Program-made: the position numbers and the translations under genes | Notes under the pieces: generated by a model | What the model was told of the DNA's origin: nothing | Database searches by the model: none | What the model saw: only the letters and a program-made list of their open reading frames with translations | DNA from: Coemansia sp. RSA 487 | Lineage: Eukaryota; Kickxellomycota; Kickxellomycetes; Kickxellales; Kickxellaceae | Reading direction: 5' to 3' | Length of the DNA: 22,776 nucleotides | Assembly (NCBI GenBank): GCA_027577595.1 | Contig: JANBRJ010000155.1 | Location: 1 to 22,776, forward strand | Part shown: piece after piece, positions 16,431-22,776 of the stretch | How the letters are laid out: every line of letters starts with the position of its first letter | Numbering within the stretch: the stretch's first letter is position 1

Positions 16431-16690
16431 CCGACTGTACTTTACAGGATCATGTATACAGTCAATTTTCAGTATCTTTGTTCACCGAACATAGACACAC
16501 CTACCAAGCTGGAAGATGACAAACAGTGCGCTGTCCGTAAAGGGAGGTGCTTTTCGGGGAGGCTCTGTTTCCCCGGTTCGATGATCTTGCTTGCCATCTG
16601 CGCCCTCTGCGCGCTATTTCCTCTTTTTGAGGAAAGCGCAGGGTTTTTGAGTGCAGGCATAGCGAGGACGGTCGCACATTCTGACAGCTT
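16431..16690 (+). ncRNA. U3: U3 small nucleolar RNA (about 260 nt)
   Basis: Box C/D snoRNA that guides early 18S rRNA processing in the SSU processome. The 5' end (GACTGTACTTTACAGG at 16433-16448, running on through GGATCAT at 16447-16453) closely follows the conserved U3 boxes A' and A (human GACUAUACUUUCAGGGAUCAU). It folds into the 5' hairpin: GACTGTA (16433-16439) pairs exactly with TACAGTC (16457-16463). Near the 3' end box D CTGA (16681-16684) is followed by CAGCTT, which pairs exactly with AAGCTG (16506-16511) just before a C'-like GAAGATGA, the U3 closing stem. A box C candidate (CGATGAT, 16579-16585) precedes a long hairpin (CTGCGC...TTTCCTC / GAGGAAA-GCGCAG, 16607-16641). Length is close to fission-yeast and human U3. 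Boundaries are good to a few bases. No intron interrupts the 5' domain, unlike budding-yeast U3. Confidence 0.85.
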
Positions 16691-16772
16691 CTTTCCACAC
16701 CACAACACCAATACACAATACACAATACTTAAATAGAGATAATCTCAATCTGTGCTATAATCGGCAGGATAT

Positions 16773-16780
16773 TATAAAAA
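16773..16780 (+). promoter_or_regulatory. TATA box of the MOB4 gene
   Basis: TATAAAAA about 160 nt before the preferred MOB4 start codon and about 80 nt after the U3 3' end, in an otherwise open AT-rich spacer. Confidence 0.45.
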
Positions 16781-16849
16781 GTCATGCGATCAATATCGTA
16801 CCATACTTGTATTTCGCCACACGTAGTTTGATATTCTGAATCCAAAAAA

Positions 16850-16861
16850 ATGCGATCGCAT
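16850..16861. repeat. 12-bp perfect palindrome ATGCGATCGCAT
   Basis: A self-complementary 12-mer in the MOB4 leader. It contains an ATG in frame with MOB4, which would add 29 residues, 13 of them consecutive Ile, if used. Confidence 0.7.
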
Positions 16862-16896
16862 GTGACAAACCAAACGGAATCACCACAAACTATTTT

Positions 16897-16897
<1 letters not shown>

Positions 16898-16938
<41 letters not shown>
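16898..16938 (+). repeat. (AAT)n microsatellite abutting the MOB4 start codon
   Basis: About 13.7 uninterrupted copies of the triplet, 41 nt; the last AT is the first two bases of the ATG at 16937. Because the unit is three bases long, expansion or contraction would not shift the frame from the upstream ATG. Confidence 0.9.
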
Positions 16939-16939
<1 letters not shown>

Positions 16940-17611
16940 TCAGCTAGTAGTAGCAAACACACAGGCACAGCGTCGCCGTCACACAGTCCACAGGCACGAC
17001 GGATGAACTTGCCAGGAACCCGCGAAGAGGACTGTTTCTCATGGACATACGACAGCATCAGTGAGATAAACACAGCACATGCAGCGCAAGAGTACTTGCA
17101 ATCGCTGCTCCGCACCAAGCGATTCGACATTGATTATCTGATGCATGTGCCGACGGGAGTTGGCCAAATGTCATGGCTATACGAGCATATGCGACAGATA
17201 TGCATCGAGCTAGGGTTCTACATCACCGTGCTGCACAGAGAGTGCACGGAAGATCGGTGCCCAGTGATGCGTGCCAACGAGGCAACGTACTACTGCGCTG
17301 GACACGGGCATCCAAGACCGTGCAGTGCCATCGGCTATGCGGTGCACACCATTGACTATGCGGTCCAGCAGCTCAGTTTGTTTGTCGCTGATAAAGTGGT
17401 GAGCGAAATGTCGATGAAGCATTTCCAGTCGATGGTCCGTAGACTGTATAGAATCTTTGCACACGCGTACTTTCATCACAGGGATCTGTTTGAGCAGCAA
17501 GAAAGCGTTACATACTTGTATGCAAGGTTTGTTCGGTTGGCGCGCAAGTACGAGCTGACACCAGAGTCACTGATCATTATTCCCGATCTTCCGGCAGCAG
17601 TTGTTCCTTGA
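16937..17611 (+). CDS. mob4: MOB4/phocein-family STRIPAK subunit (224 aa)
   Basis: Mob1/phocein-fold scaffold protein. It matches human MOB4 in length (225 aa) and pattern: NLPGT near residue 24, YEHMRQICIEL (82-92), CAGHGHPRPCSAI (120-132) and RRLYRIFAHAYFHHRDLF (168-185). The zinc site is complete: C103 and C108 with H176 and H181. MOB4 (Mob3 in Neurospora and Sordaria) belongs to STRIPAK, which joins a PP2A-type phosphatase to striatin and GCK kinases and controls cell fusion, polarity and septation. The N-terminal 20 residues are Ser-rich and variable. An in-frame ATG at 16850 exists, but it would encode an implausible poly-Ile run from the triplet repeat, and family length supports 16937. 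An AATAAA sits 3 nt after the stop (17614-17619). The divergent neighbour is ppg1, with tRNA-Pro and U3 between them. Confidence 0.88.
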
Positions 17612-17613
17612 GC

Positions 17614-17619
17614 AATAAA
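17614..17619 (+). terminator. Poly(A) signal of MOB4
   Basis: AATAAA two nucleotides after the TGA stop codon, implying a very short 3' UTR. Confidence 0.45.
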
Positions 17620-18120
17620 GGCTTTGATCTTTCACATGTAGAAGGACCAATTCCACCTTTTTTGTGAAACGGGGAGGGGGAAGGTCAGGCCATATCACCA
17701 TTCACACCATAGTTTTTTTTCCGGTCCGTCTTTTACAGCTCTTGCGAATCTCAGTGTAGTTTTAATACTTCTCAATGCGGCAAATATTGGTGTGTGCACA
17801 TTTTAAGAGAGGATTGGCAAATCACACGCCAAAGAAAGCTCGGAAATCCAGCGTGTGGAGCTTAATCCGCTTACAGGTCAGGTGGAGAGGGGGTGTGTTT
17901 TTTCGGCGCAAAGGAGACCAGTTTGGCTCCGAGATAATTGCACGTTTTTTTTTAAAAAAAAAAAAGTCACATATAAAGAGCTCCCCCTCTCCGGCCTCAA
18001 AACACAGTGCTTTCTGGTGTATTCTCCTTACGCTTCTACGCATAGACAATACTTTATATCCTTTTCCTCTTCAAAATCTTTTTATTTCTTGTATACTATA
18101 TAGAAAAGCAACTCTTGGAA
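17620..18120. promoter_or_regulatory. Spacer and promoter of the acyl-CoA oxidase gene
   Basis: It contains a T9-A12 homopolymer switch (17945-17965), a typical nucleosome-excluding element, followed at once by ATATAAAG (17971-17978), the likely TATA box about 145 nt before the ATG. A CT-rich leader follows. I looked for a CCGAGG or an oleate-response-type CGG...CCG pair and found only a loose CGG/CCGAG pair (about 17909-17935) with the wrong spacing. Confidence 0.45.
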
Positions 18121-20208
18121 ATGCAAATTCCCAAAGGACTCGAGCCCATGACGCCGTCGACGGCCGACTCTCTGGCAGCCGAGCGCAAGAAGGCCAGCTT
18201 TGATGTGCAAGCGATGCGGCAGTTCATCATCAGCGAGGAGATGCGCACCAAGATAGCGAACGTCGAGCGAGTGATGGCAGAGGAGCCCGAGACATTCAAC
18301 ATGCGCAATGTGTACTTCATGAGCCGCAAGGAAAAGATGGACCATGCGCTGAAGATCGGGTCGCGGCTGATCGCTTTGATGAAGGAAGGCAAGATCTCCT
18401 CGGACGAGATTACCATGGCCGACACGATCCTGGACATCAATGGTCCGTTTGGCTTGCACCGGGCCATGTTCATCCCGACGCTGCAGAACCAAGCAACTCC
18501 GGAGCAGCAGGAGCTGTTCCTCAAGCCGGCCCTCAACTATGAAATCCTCGGCTGCTACGCGCAGACCGAGATTGGGCACGGATCCAACGTCCAGGGGCTC
18601 GAGACTACATGCACCTATATTCCGGAGACCGACGAGTTCGAGGTGCACATGCCCAACATCCGTGCGTGCAAGTGGTGGATTGGGTCACTGGGCGTCACTG
18701 CCACGCATGCCATGGTTATGGCGCAGCTCATTGTCGGCGGCAAGAAGGTGGGGCCCAACCCGATTGTGGTGCCTATCCGATCGACAACGACGCACGAGCC
18801 GCTCAAGGGCGTCACGGTCGGAGATCTGGGACCAAAGTTCGGGTTCAACTCGATGGACAACGGATTCCTTCTTCTTGACCATGTGCGCGTGCCGCGCATC
18901 AACCTGATGCAGCGGTACATCAGCGTGTCGCGCACCGGCGAAGTGTCGCACCCAGCCAACGTGGACCCCAAGGTTGCGTATGGAACCATGGTGTTTGTGC
19001 GCACGCAGATTGTCAAGAACATGAGCATAACGCTTGCCAAAGCCACCACCATTGCAATTCGCTACGCATCGATGCGCCGCCAGTTCGCCGGCAAATCTGA
19101 CAAGCCGCTGGGAGCCGTTGAGTCGCCTGTGCTTGACTACGGGATGGTGCAGCACAGGCTGATTCCCCTGCTGGCCAAGAACTACGCCATGTTTGCCACG
19201 TCGCAGGCGTTCGTTGCACACTACTACGAGTGCATGGCCGAACTCGACAGCGGCAACTTTGGGCCCCTCAAGGAGCTCCACGCAACCGCTTGCGGGCTCA
19301 AGCGCTGGACGTCGGATGCAGCCATCTACGGCATCGACACGTGCCGCCACGTGTGCGGCGGCCATGGGTTCTCGCAGTTCTCGGGACTCGGCGAGTTCTT
19401 TGGCAACTCGTACCCGAACATCATCTGGGAGGGCGACAACTACGTTCTGTCGCAGCAGACGGCGCGCTTCCTGCTGAAGCAGGTCCGTGCGCTCCGCCAA
19501 GGCAAGAAGGTTGCCGAGAACCAAACCACCGTGTACCTGCGCAAGCACCTGACTGAGGGCCATATCAGGGAGGTGCCGGCGCCTGTGTTTGTGGGCCGCC
19601 CGGTTGAGTCGCTTATTGCGGATCCCGAGGCGCAGCTCGACTTGCTGAGCTACCGCGCCGCCGTCATGGCGTCGGAGCTGGCCGACCAAATGGACGTGCA
19701 CGCGCAATCGTGGAACCGCTCCCTGGTGGCCATGCAGAAGCTCAGCGACGCGCACTCGGACTACATTGTCGCGTCGTACTTCCGCCGCCATCTGGCCACG
19801 CTTCCGGCATCGTCGCCTTTGCTTCCTGTGCTTAACAAGCTGGCTTCGCTGCTGTTCCTGCACACGCTGGTCCAGCACTCAAGCGACCTGTTCCGCCTCC
19901 CTGGCAAGGCTGCGTTCACCAACAAGCAAGTGACTCAGCTGGAGTTGGTGCTGGCCCTGATTGTCGAGGACGTCAGGGAGCAGGCGGTGCCATTGGTCGA
20001 CTCGTTTGGCCTCTCTGACCTCCATCTCAACTCTGCGCTTGCTCGTGATGATGGAAACGTTTACGACAGCTATCTCCAGTGGGCAATGGAGGACCCGCTG
20101 AACCGCGACGACACAGGCACGGCCATCCGCAAGGAGTGGTTCAACAAGTACTACAAGCCGGTTCTTCAGGGCAAAGAGGAGGCCAGCAAGAAGCAGCCTA
20201 AACTTTAG
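18121..20208 (+). CDS. pox1: Peroxisomal acyl-CoA oxidase (695 aa)
   Basis: FAD enzyme that catalyses the first step of peroxisomal beta-oxidation: fatty acyl-CoA plus O2 gives trans-2-enoyl-CoA plus H2O2. Seen: an N-terminal helical domain; CYAQTEIGHGSNVQGLETT (145-163), the flavin/substrate loop; CKWWIGSLG (183-191); RQFAGK (320-325); CGGHGFSQFSGL (412-423), which contacts FAD; and WEGDN (436-440) with the catalytic Glu437. A C-terminal acyl-CoA-oxidase domain fills about 500-670. The protein ends in Pro-Lys-Leu, a class 1 peroxisome targeting signal for Pex5. Length is normal for the family. The frame opens two codons earlier at a TTG; the ATG at 18121 is the proper start. No introns. GC-rich third positions suggest strong expression, and produce long antisense shadow frames. 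Substrate chain length cannot be read from sequence. Confidence 0.93.
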   Translation: MQIPKGLEPMTPSTADSLAAERKKASFDVQAMRQFIISEEMRTKIANVERVMAEEPETFNMRNVYFMSRKEKMDHALKIGSRLIALMKEGKISSDEITMADTILDINGPFGLHRAMFIPTLQNQATPEQQELFLKPALNYEILGCYAQTEIGHGSNVQGLETTCTYIPETDEFEVHMPNIRACKWWIGSLGVTATHAMVMAQLIVGGKKVGPNPIVVPIRSTTTHEPLKGVTVGDLGPKFGFNSMDNGFLLLDHVRVPRINLMQRYISVSRTGEVSHPANVDPKVAYGTMVFVRTQIVKNMSITLAKATTIAIRYASMRRQFAGKSDKPLGAVESPVLDYGMVQHRLIPLLAKNYAMFATSQAFVAHYYECMAELDSGNFGPLKELHATACGLKRWTSDAAIYGIDTCRHVCGGHGFSQFSGLGEFFGNSYPNIIWEGDNYVLSQQTARFLLKQVRALRQGKKVAENQTTVYLRKHLTEGHIREVPAPVFVGRPVESLIADPEAQLDLLSYRAAVMASELADQMDVHAQSWNRSLVAMQKLSDAHSDYIVASYFRRHLATLPASSPLLPVLNKLASLLFLHTLVQHSSDLFRLPGKAAFTNKQVTQLELVLALIVEDVREQAVPLVDSFGLSDLHLNSALARDDGNVYDSYLQWAMEDPLNRDDTGTAIRKEWFNKYYKPVLQGKEEASKKQPKL

Positions 20209-20277
20209 ATTCATCATCATAGGCTGCTGAAATATATATTCAACTTTCCCCATTATCTATTCAATGTAACACGACTT

Positions 20278-20285
20278 TATATATA
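20278..20285 (+). promoter_or_regulatory. TATA-like element before the coiled-coil gene
   Basis: TATATATA lies about 95 nt upstream of the ATG at 20378, within the 170-bp gap after the acyl-CoA oxidase stop. A short inverted repeat (GGAAGAG 20303-20309, CTCTTCC 20320-20326) follows it. Confidence 0.3.
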
Positions 20286-20377
20286 CACTATCCACTGTGA
20301 ATGGAAGAGGGAAGGGGCTCTCTTCCCACCCTTGGAAAACGTAGATGCAACTTTTTTTTTACACGCCTTTTAATATA

Positions 20378-20860
20378 ATGAATCCGAAACCCAGTAATGA
20401 ACCAGACAATGACCATCTACGGCTAGCTGCCCACTGGGCGTCCACAGCCATCACGCATGCGCAAACCGAGATGCTCTCGTCGATCCACCACAACACTGCA
20501 CGCACTGCTGCTGAGACAGCGCGTCAAGCAGAGATACTTGAATCGCTCGACCGCTCGTACCGCACATCCACCGAACTGCACGGCCAAGAGATGAAGGAGC
20601 TGGAGCGGGGGATCACGGCTTCATGCACCCAGCTTGACCAGCTCAATAGGCTGGTTGATGCGCTGGATGCAAACATTGCTGACCTGGATGCACAGATGAG
20701 CAAGGCGGAGGCGGCTGTCGGGTTGTCTTTGACAGGAAGGCTGGAACAGTTGGCTAGGTTCTTTGGCCCCTCCACGGGTGGTGTTCCGTACCGGAGACAG
20801 TGGGCGTCCAAAAATAAGGCTGTTCCACGGATAGTTAACGTATCAGAATACTTGGACTAA
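20378..20860 (+). CDS. Small coiled-coil protein, possibly a BLOC-1/BORC-type subunit (160 aa)
   Basis: Not firmly recognised. Residues 10-115 are almost wholly helical with heptad-like hydrophobic spacing, strongest at about 50-112 (Leu/Met/Ile at a and d positions, rich in Glu, Asp, Gln); a Gly/Pro break at about 130-136 leads to a basic tail ending in Tyr-Leu-Asp. No signal peptide or membrane segment. Size and shape suit subunits of small helical-bundle complexes such as BLOC-1/BORC (the segment around 84-113 loosely recalls the BLOC1S4 coiled coil), but this is a weak likeness recalled from memory. The frame has two ATGs: 20345 would add MQLFFYTPFNI from a T-rich leader; 20378 starts a compositionally normal sequence and is preferred. 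Same-strand neighbour of the acyl-CoA oxidase, with its own spacer. Confidence 0.65.
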   Translation: MNPKPSNEPDNDHLRLAAHWASTAITHAQTEMLSSIHHNTARTAAETARQAEILESLDRSYRTSTELHGQEMKELERGITASCTQLDQLNRLVDALDANIADLDAQMSKAEAAVGLSLTGRLEQLARFFGPSTGGVPYRRQWASKNKAVPRIVNVSEYLD

Positions 20861-22035
20861 GGGAGAAAGTTTCTATTATGTAGTATTTATTTGCGTTTTC
20901 TTTTCTTCTTACATTGGAAATACACTGAAAAGGATAATATACGATTCATTATTTCGTTTGACAACCAGATTATATATGCAGATAGGCATCATTTTTGCCT
21001 TCCTTATGTCTATCTGCTTCTGAGAACAACTTGACCACTAGGATAATCAGGTTGTATTTGGGCAAAGATGATGTCGTTTGCGAATAAAAAAACACGAATG
21101 TCAATATCTTGCGTTAGCTGTATTTCTTTTCTGTCTTTTCGGTTTGCGAAACCCAAATGCTTTTTCAACGAATTTGAATATATAACACCACAAGAGGAAT
21201 TGAACATTTTTAAATGCTCAAATTGGCAAAACACACCAGTGTGCGAGAATTAAATAAAATTAAATAAAGCCTATCTATATGCTAACCAACGAATCCTGCA
21301 CATCACTTGGAAAAGATGGATATCAAAGCATTGTTTGATTAGCAAATGTCTTGATTGCTGTAGATACTAGCACCATTTGCTTGACCAAAGGATAATCCGA
21401 GTGCAAATGAGTCTTATTTTTTTCACAAAGTTTCATTGAATTGTTTGCTCTGCGTTCCGCAGTGGCCGCAGTAAAACTATTGTCTTAGCTGTAAACGTGA
21501 ATTATAGATAAGCGGACACCAGTGTTGAATATGTAGGGGCTCTGCTTTCCTGCATATGTCCAAGCTATCATACAATAAGTAAAACGCACGACCAACTCAA
21601 GGGTTTATTTGTCTGGAAAGGTGGATAATGACTACTGTGCAAAAGAAGTTGAATACAGCAAAATACGATGCTGGTAAGCCAACATTTTTTTTGGCCACGA
21701 CAGAGAAGGCCATGGCAGCATTTTACTGAGCCAAATCACTTTCTTCACAATGCCATCAGTATCCGATTTGCCTTACCTCTAAACAATTGGAAAATTTTAC
21801 AGGCGATTATGTCTAACGTTGGTGCGCATGCAACCACTTGTCAAGAGAGCAAAGGAATCTAGATGACATATCAAAAGCGAATGTGCCTTCCCTCTATTTA
21901 AACGATATTCGAGGACTCGCTTCTCTTCTTTTCTACATGAATTAGAAGGAATGTACTTTTTCACTTGAAAATTATTCTTTGAAGTATTCCGTTTTACATA
22001 TATCGGTAGTGCAAAGTACTTTATTGGCTTTTAAA
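20861..22035. other. AT-rich intergenic region
   Basis: About 1.2 kb without a credible gene; the longest frames (60-75 codons) are compositionally random. Seen in it: an 8-bp inverted repeat (20978-20985 with 21010-21017), a segment with consensus-like splice ends (GTAAG at 21674, TTTTACAG ending at 21802) that joins only very short frames, and a TATTTAAA (21895-21902) about 135 nt before the membrane-protein ATG. No tRNA boxes or recognisable snRNA. Confidence 0.5.
20978..21017. repeat. 8-bp perfect inverted repeat
   Basis: GCAGATAG (20978-20985) and CTATCTGC (21010-21017) are exact complements, with a nested AGGCA/TGCCT pair in the 24-nt loop. It lies about 120 bp after the coiled-coil gene and could shape its 3' end. 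Confidence 0.55.
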
Positions 22036-22671
22036 ATGACCACATCGACATTTGCTCGTATAGGCTTGGGGACTATATTTGATTCACTGCTATCCCTGAG
22101 CCTCGTTCTCAGTCTTTTGTATCCAAGCGCCAGAAAACCAGCTGGAACGCTTCGCTTTGCCCCTGCAGTGGCTTGTCTGTTAAATGTGTGGATAACTGCC
22201 ATACCATTGCTCCAATGCTACAGCCGCGACTCTATCATTGCCGTAGCATTATCTCCTTTGTCTGGATCACCGTCAATGTCAGCAGCAAACACGGCAGCTT
22301 CTATTGCGACTATATCTGTTGCCGCTTACGTATTTGTCGTTAAAGGCGCGTTTTGCAACAACCACTTTGCCTTGCTAAACGTTGGACGTACACTCAGACT
22401 TTCTCTGGATCCAAATGTTTTGCCGCTATATTTTACAATCGAAAGCACTGTCATTCATCTCTTTTTGGCGTGGTGCGCTCTGGATATCAGCATCAAAAGC
22501 GAGATAAAGCAGCATTTGAGAAACACCTTTGCTGTTGACGGCTTTGCGCTTGTCAGGCTTTATCACAAGCGCAAACTTACTTTCGAAGATGTTAAAGGCA
22601 ATGGCTATGAGGAGAGTCTTCAAAAAGCCAGGATTGTTCATAATCTGGATTTGTCAAAAAGGCGAGTATAA
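22036..22671 (+). CDS. Multi-pass membrane protein of unknown function (211 aa)
   Basis: Not recognised. Four hydrophobic segments are visible: about residues 10-29 (LSLSLVLSLLY), 42-60 (APAVACLLNVWITAIPLL), 86-105 (ATISVAAYVFVV) and 126-149 (LYFTIESTVIHLFLAWCAL). A polar C-terminal tail of about 60 residues, rich in Lys and Arg, follows and is probably cytosolic. There is no cleavable signal peptide pattern. The two halves do not look duplicated, and I see no conserved catalytic motif. The frame extends upstream to a TTG at 21979; the first ATG is 22036, about 135 nt after a TATTTAAA. Codon use is less GC-biased than that of the acyl-CoA oxidase, suggesting lower expression or a young, lineage-restricted gene. 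Confidence 0.65.
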   Translation: MTTSTFARIGLGTIFDSLLSLSLVLSLLYPSARKPAGTLRFAPAVACLLNVWITAIPLLQCYSRDSIIAVALSPLSGSPSMSAANTAASIATISVAAYVFVVKGAFCNNHFALLNVGRTLRLSLDPNVLPLYFTIESTVIHLFLAWCALDISIKSEIKQHLRNTFAVDGFALVRLYHKRKLTFEDVKGNGYEESLQKARIVHNLDLSKRRV

Positions 22672-22740
22672 TTATTGTAGAGAATCCAAAGACAACATTT
22701 CTCAAGAATTTTTTACTTGCACAAGCCCTTATGCTAAATT

Positions 22741-22742
<2 letters not shown>

Positions 22743-22776
<34 letters not shown>
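22743..22776. repeat. TG/TA dinucleotide repeat at the window end
   Basis: TGTGTG followed by about 14 TA units that run to the last base, so its true length is unknown. Such runs often end assemblies. Confidence 0.9.

Noticed and set aside
16452-16736. 94-codon plus-strand frame after a TATA box, resembling a small cysteine-rich membrane protein
   Set aside because: It lies inside the U3 snoRNA; its ATG is within the conserved U3 5' hairpin, and its hydrophobic part is the U3 3' hairpin region.
17904-17937. Oleate-response element before the acyl-CoA oxidase gene
   Set aside because: The CGG and CCG half-sites are spaced by about 22 nt and lack the internal T/A positions of the yeast element.
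18685-19878. 397-codon minus-strand frame opposite the acyl-CoA oxidase
   Set aside because: Arises from the strong third-position GC bias of the oxidase; Arg/His/Val-rich with no domain.
22743-22776. Telomere or centromere boundary at the window end
   Set aside because: It is only a TA dinucleotide run; no telomeric repeat is present.

Overview
The window looks like nuclear DNA from a compact, intron-poor fungus, probably an early-diverging lineage such as Kickxellomycotina (Coemansia/Linderina-like). That placement is an inference from gene content and style, not a database result. The supporting observations are a 7.4-kb gene that is open from end to end, seven further intronless genes, TATA-type promoters about 125-165 nt before several start codons, AT-rich spacers around GC-richer coding DNA, and fungal-type families (Mit1-like CHD remodeler, mitochondrial MetX-family serine acyltransferase, Ppg1 phosphatase, PTS1-tagged acyl-CoA oxidase).

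Layout. 1-3400: AT-rich DNA with one plausible small gene (196-381, minus) and otherwise no convincing gene; it holds a cluster of short perfect hairpins and a possible solo-LTR relic (about 1552-1911), a patch resembling decayed coding DNA (about 2035-2290), and a 14-bp inverted repeat (2967-3007). 3401-10801 (+): a 2466-aa CHD/Mi-2-type chromatin remodeler with chromodomain-like modules, a PHD-like finger, a Snf2 ATPase, two CCHC zinc knuckles and a Gln-rich tail. 10896-12530 (-): an SLC41/MgtE-type Mg2+ transporter, convergent with the remodeler. 12531-13332: divergent promoter region. 13333-14805 (+): mitochondrial MetX/Cys2-type O-acyltransferase of sulfur amino-acid synthesis, convergent (67 bp) with 14873-15829 (-), the PP2A-like phosphatase Ppg1. 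15995-16066 (-): tRNA-Pro(CGG). About 16431-16690 (+): a U3 snoRNA gene, found from its conserved 5' domain and the C'/D closing stem. 16937-17611 (+): MOB4/phocein. 18121-20208 (+): peroxisomal acyl-CoA oxidase. 20378-20860 (+): small coiled-coil protein. 22036-22671 (+): unknown multi-pass membrane protein. The window ends in a (TA)n run.

How they relate. Most are unlinked housekeeping genes. The exception is the 14.9-17.6 kb block: Ppg1 and MOB4 are both known subunits of the fungal STRIPAK phosphatase complex, and here they are neighbours, divergently transcribed from a 1.1-kb interval that also carries a tRNA and U3. I see no defence system, gene cluster for a natural product, CRISPR array or intact mobile element. 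The most notable items are the STRIPAK pair, the unannotated-looking U3 gene, and the domain make-up of the giant remodeler.
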